A DNA stretch of 7,218 nucleotides from Thermoplasmatota archaeon. Lineage in GTDB: Archaea > Thermoplasmatota > Thermoplasmata > RBG-16-68-12 > JAJISG01. Position numbers and translations under genes: made by a program. Numbering within the stretch: the stretch's first letter is position 1; each line of letters starts with the position of its first letter. The stretch is from assembly GCA_022848835.1 (NCBI GenBank), contig JAJISG010000084.1:1-7218 (forward strand). Reading direction: 5' to 3'. The notes beneath the pieces were generated by a model that made no database searches, was not told the DNA's origin, and worked only from the letters and a program-made list of their open reading frames with translations. Positions 6,801-7,218 of the stretch are shown piece after piece.

Positions 6801-7013
6801 ATGTCTATCCCTTCGACGTCCTTTAGCCTTCAAGTTCAGTCCCCGGAGGATGTAGAGGAGTGGATTCTCGTCTTGGTAAAAGCGCTTCGTCAGAAGTCCA
6901 AGAGGTGGTATCTCAATATAGTACAGGGCGATGATGGCGATATCTTCTTCGAGTGCTCCCCATCCTTGACCAACGAGGAGGTCTCTCAAGCTTTCATCAG
7001 TAGCAGCCCCTGA
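6801..7013 (+). CDS. Small hypothetical protein, 70 residues
   Basis: I do not recognise a family. The protein is acidic, has no signal peptide or membrane helix, and has a plausible small alpha/beta pattern: a strand (SFSLQVQS), a helix beginning PEDVEEWI and running through VKALRQKS, two strands (RWYLNIV and DIFFECS), and a C-terminal helix beginning TNEEVSQAF. Codon use resembles the neighbours (GAG, AAG and AGG frequent). An A/T-rich promoter element sits at the right distance upstream. The gene runs toward the minus-strand gene that ends at 7068, leaving 54 bases between the stops. An overlapping minus-strand open frame (6696-7064) is less protein-like and lacks a promoter, so I prefer this one. 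It may be a single soluble domain or a small partner protein; no function is inferred. Confidence 0.6.
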   Translation: MSIPSTSFSLQVQSPEDVEEWILVLVKALRQKSKRWYLNIVQGDDGDIFFECSPSLTNEEVSQAFISSSP

Positions 7014-7067
7014 GGTACTCCGAGGCCCGTCCTCAAAGGGGTCTTCAGCGGATTCTGAGCCCAAGCT

Positions 7068-7218
7068 CTAGTCGGTACCTGTCATGCCCTGTATGGCCTG
7101 ATTGACCCCTGAGATCAAGTCCCTGAATCCAGTCATATCCGATTCGATAATAACGCGGAAAGGTTCAACTAGGGAGAGGTCGACACCCTTCGACAGTATG
7201 GCGACGTCGACCGTCCTC
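7068..7218 (-). CDS. C-terminal end of an unidentified minus-strand gene, 5' partial
   Basis: The minus strand is open from the window edge to a TAG at 7068-7070, giving the last 49 residues of a protein whose start lies outside. The visible part has alternating hydrophobic strands (VDVAILS, PFRVIIESD) followed by an amphipathic helix (MTGFRDLISGVNQAIQGM) and a short tail. A strand ending in a D, then a helix with R and N at spaced positions, recalls the end of the small KEOPS subunit Pcc1, but the piece is too short to decide. Codon use is ordinary. It converges with the small plus-strand gene. Confidence 0.65.
   Translation of the reverse strand, partial: RTVDVAILSKGVDLSLVEPFRVIIESDMTGFRDLISGVNQAIQGMTGTD

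Noticed and set aside
6696..7064. 122-residue minus-strand open frame
   Set aside because: It overlaps the small plus-strand gene, which has better codon use and a matching promoter; this frame has none.

Overview
The window is almost certainly archaeal, with a layout and features that fit a Thermoplasmata-type euryarchaeote. Supporting signs are A/T-rich TATA elements placed at archaeal distances from start codons, one apparently leaderless gene and two genes with Shine-Dalgarno motifs (GGTGA, GAGGT), frequent AGG arginine codons, and a large sequon-rich DUF11-type surface protein. The exact lineage cannot be fixed from this sequence alone.

Layout from left to right. Positions 1-747 (+) hold the C-terminal half of the proton-pumping subunit N of a complex I-like (Nuo/Fpo) dehydrogenase. 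After 59 bases comes a DUF255/YyaL-type protein with a thioredoxin fold and an alpha-helical barrel (807-2552, +), which looks leaderless. Two minus-strand genes follow, separated from it by a 144-base convergent gap. The upstream one is a 902-residue membrane-anchored surface protein (6453-3745), and the downstream one is a 196-residue membrane protein (3287-2697). They lie 457 bases apart. Right of 6453 is a roughly 350-base divergent promoter region, then a small plus-strand gene of unknown function (6801-7013). The last feature is the C-terminal end of a minus-strand gene that runs off the window (7068-7218).

The most interesting feature is the minus-strand pair. Both proteins end in the same roughly 120-residue cytoplasmic module, with an N-terminal beta hairpin of the form IE-x-[IV]-F-x-x-HR-x-G, a VQ-x-FV-x-D helix, and a GD-x-LK-x-WDG signature. 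In the large protein it sits behind a glycosylated-looking ectodomain and one transmembrane helix. In the small protein it sits directly behind one transmembrane helix. The predicted beta-beta-alpha-beta-beta-alpha order recalls longin/Roadblock folds. The pair could be a surface receptor or scaffold with a partner that shares its inner face. That function is inference; the shared module is seen directly.

The complex I subunit and the DUF255 protein have no evident functional link to the surface pair.
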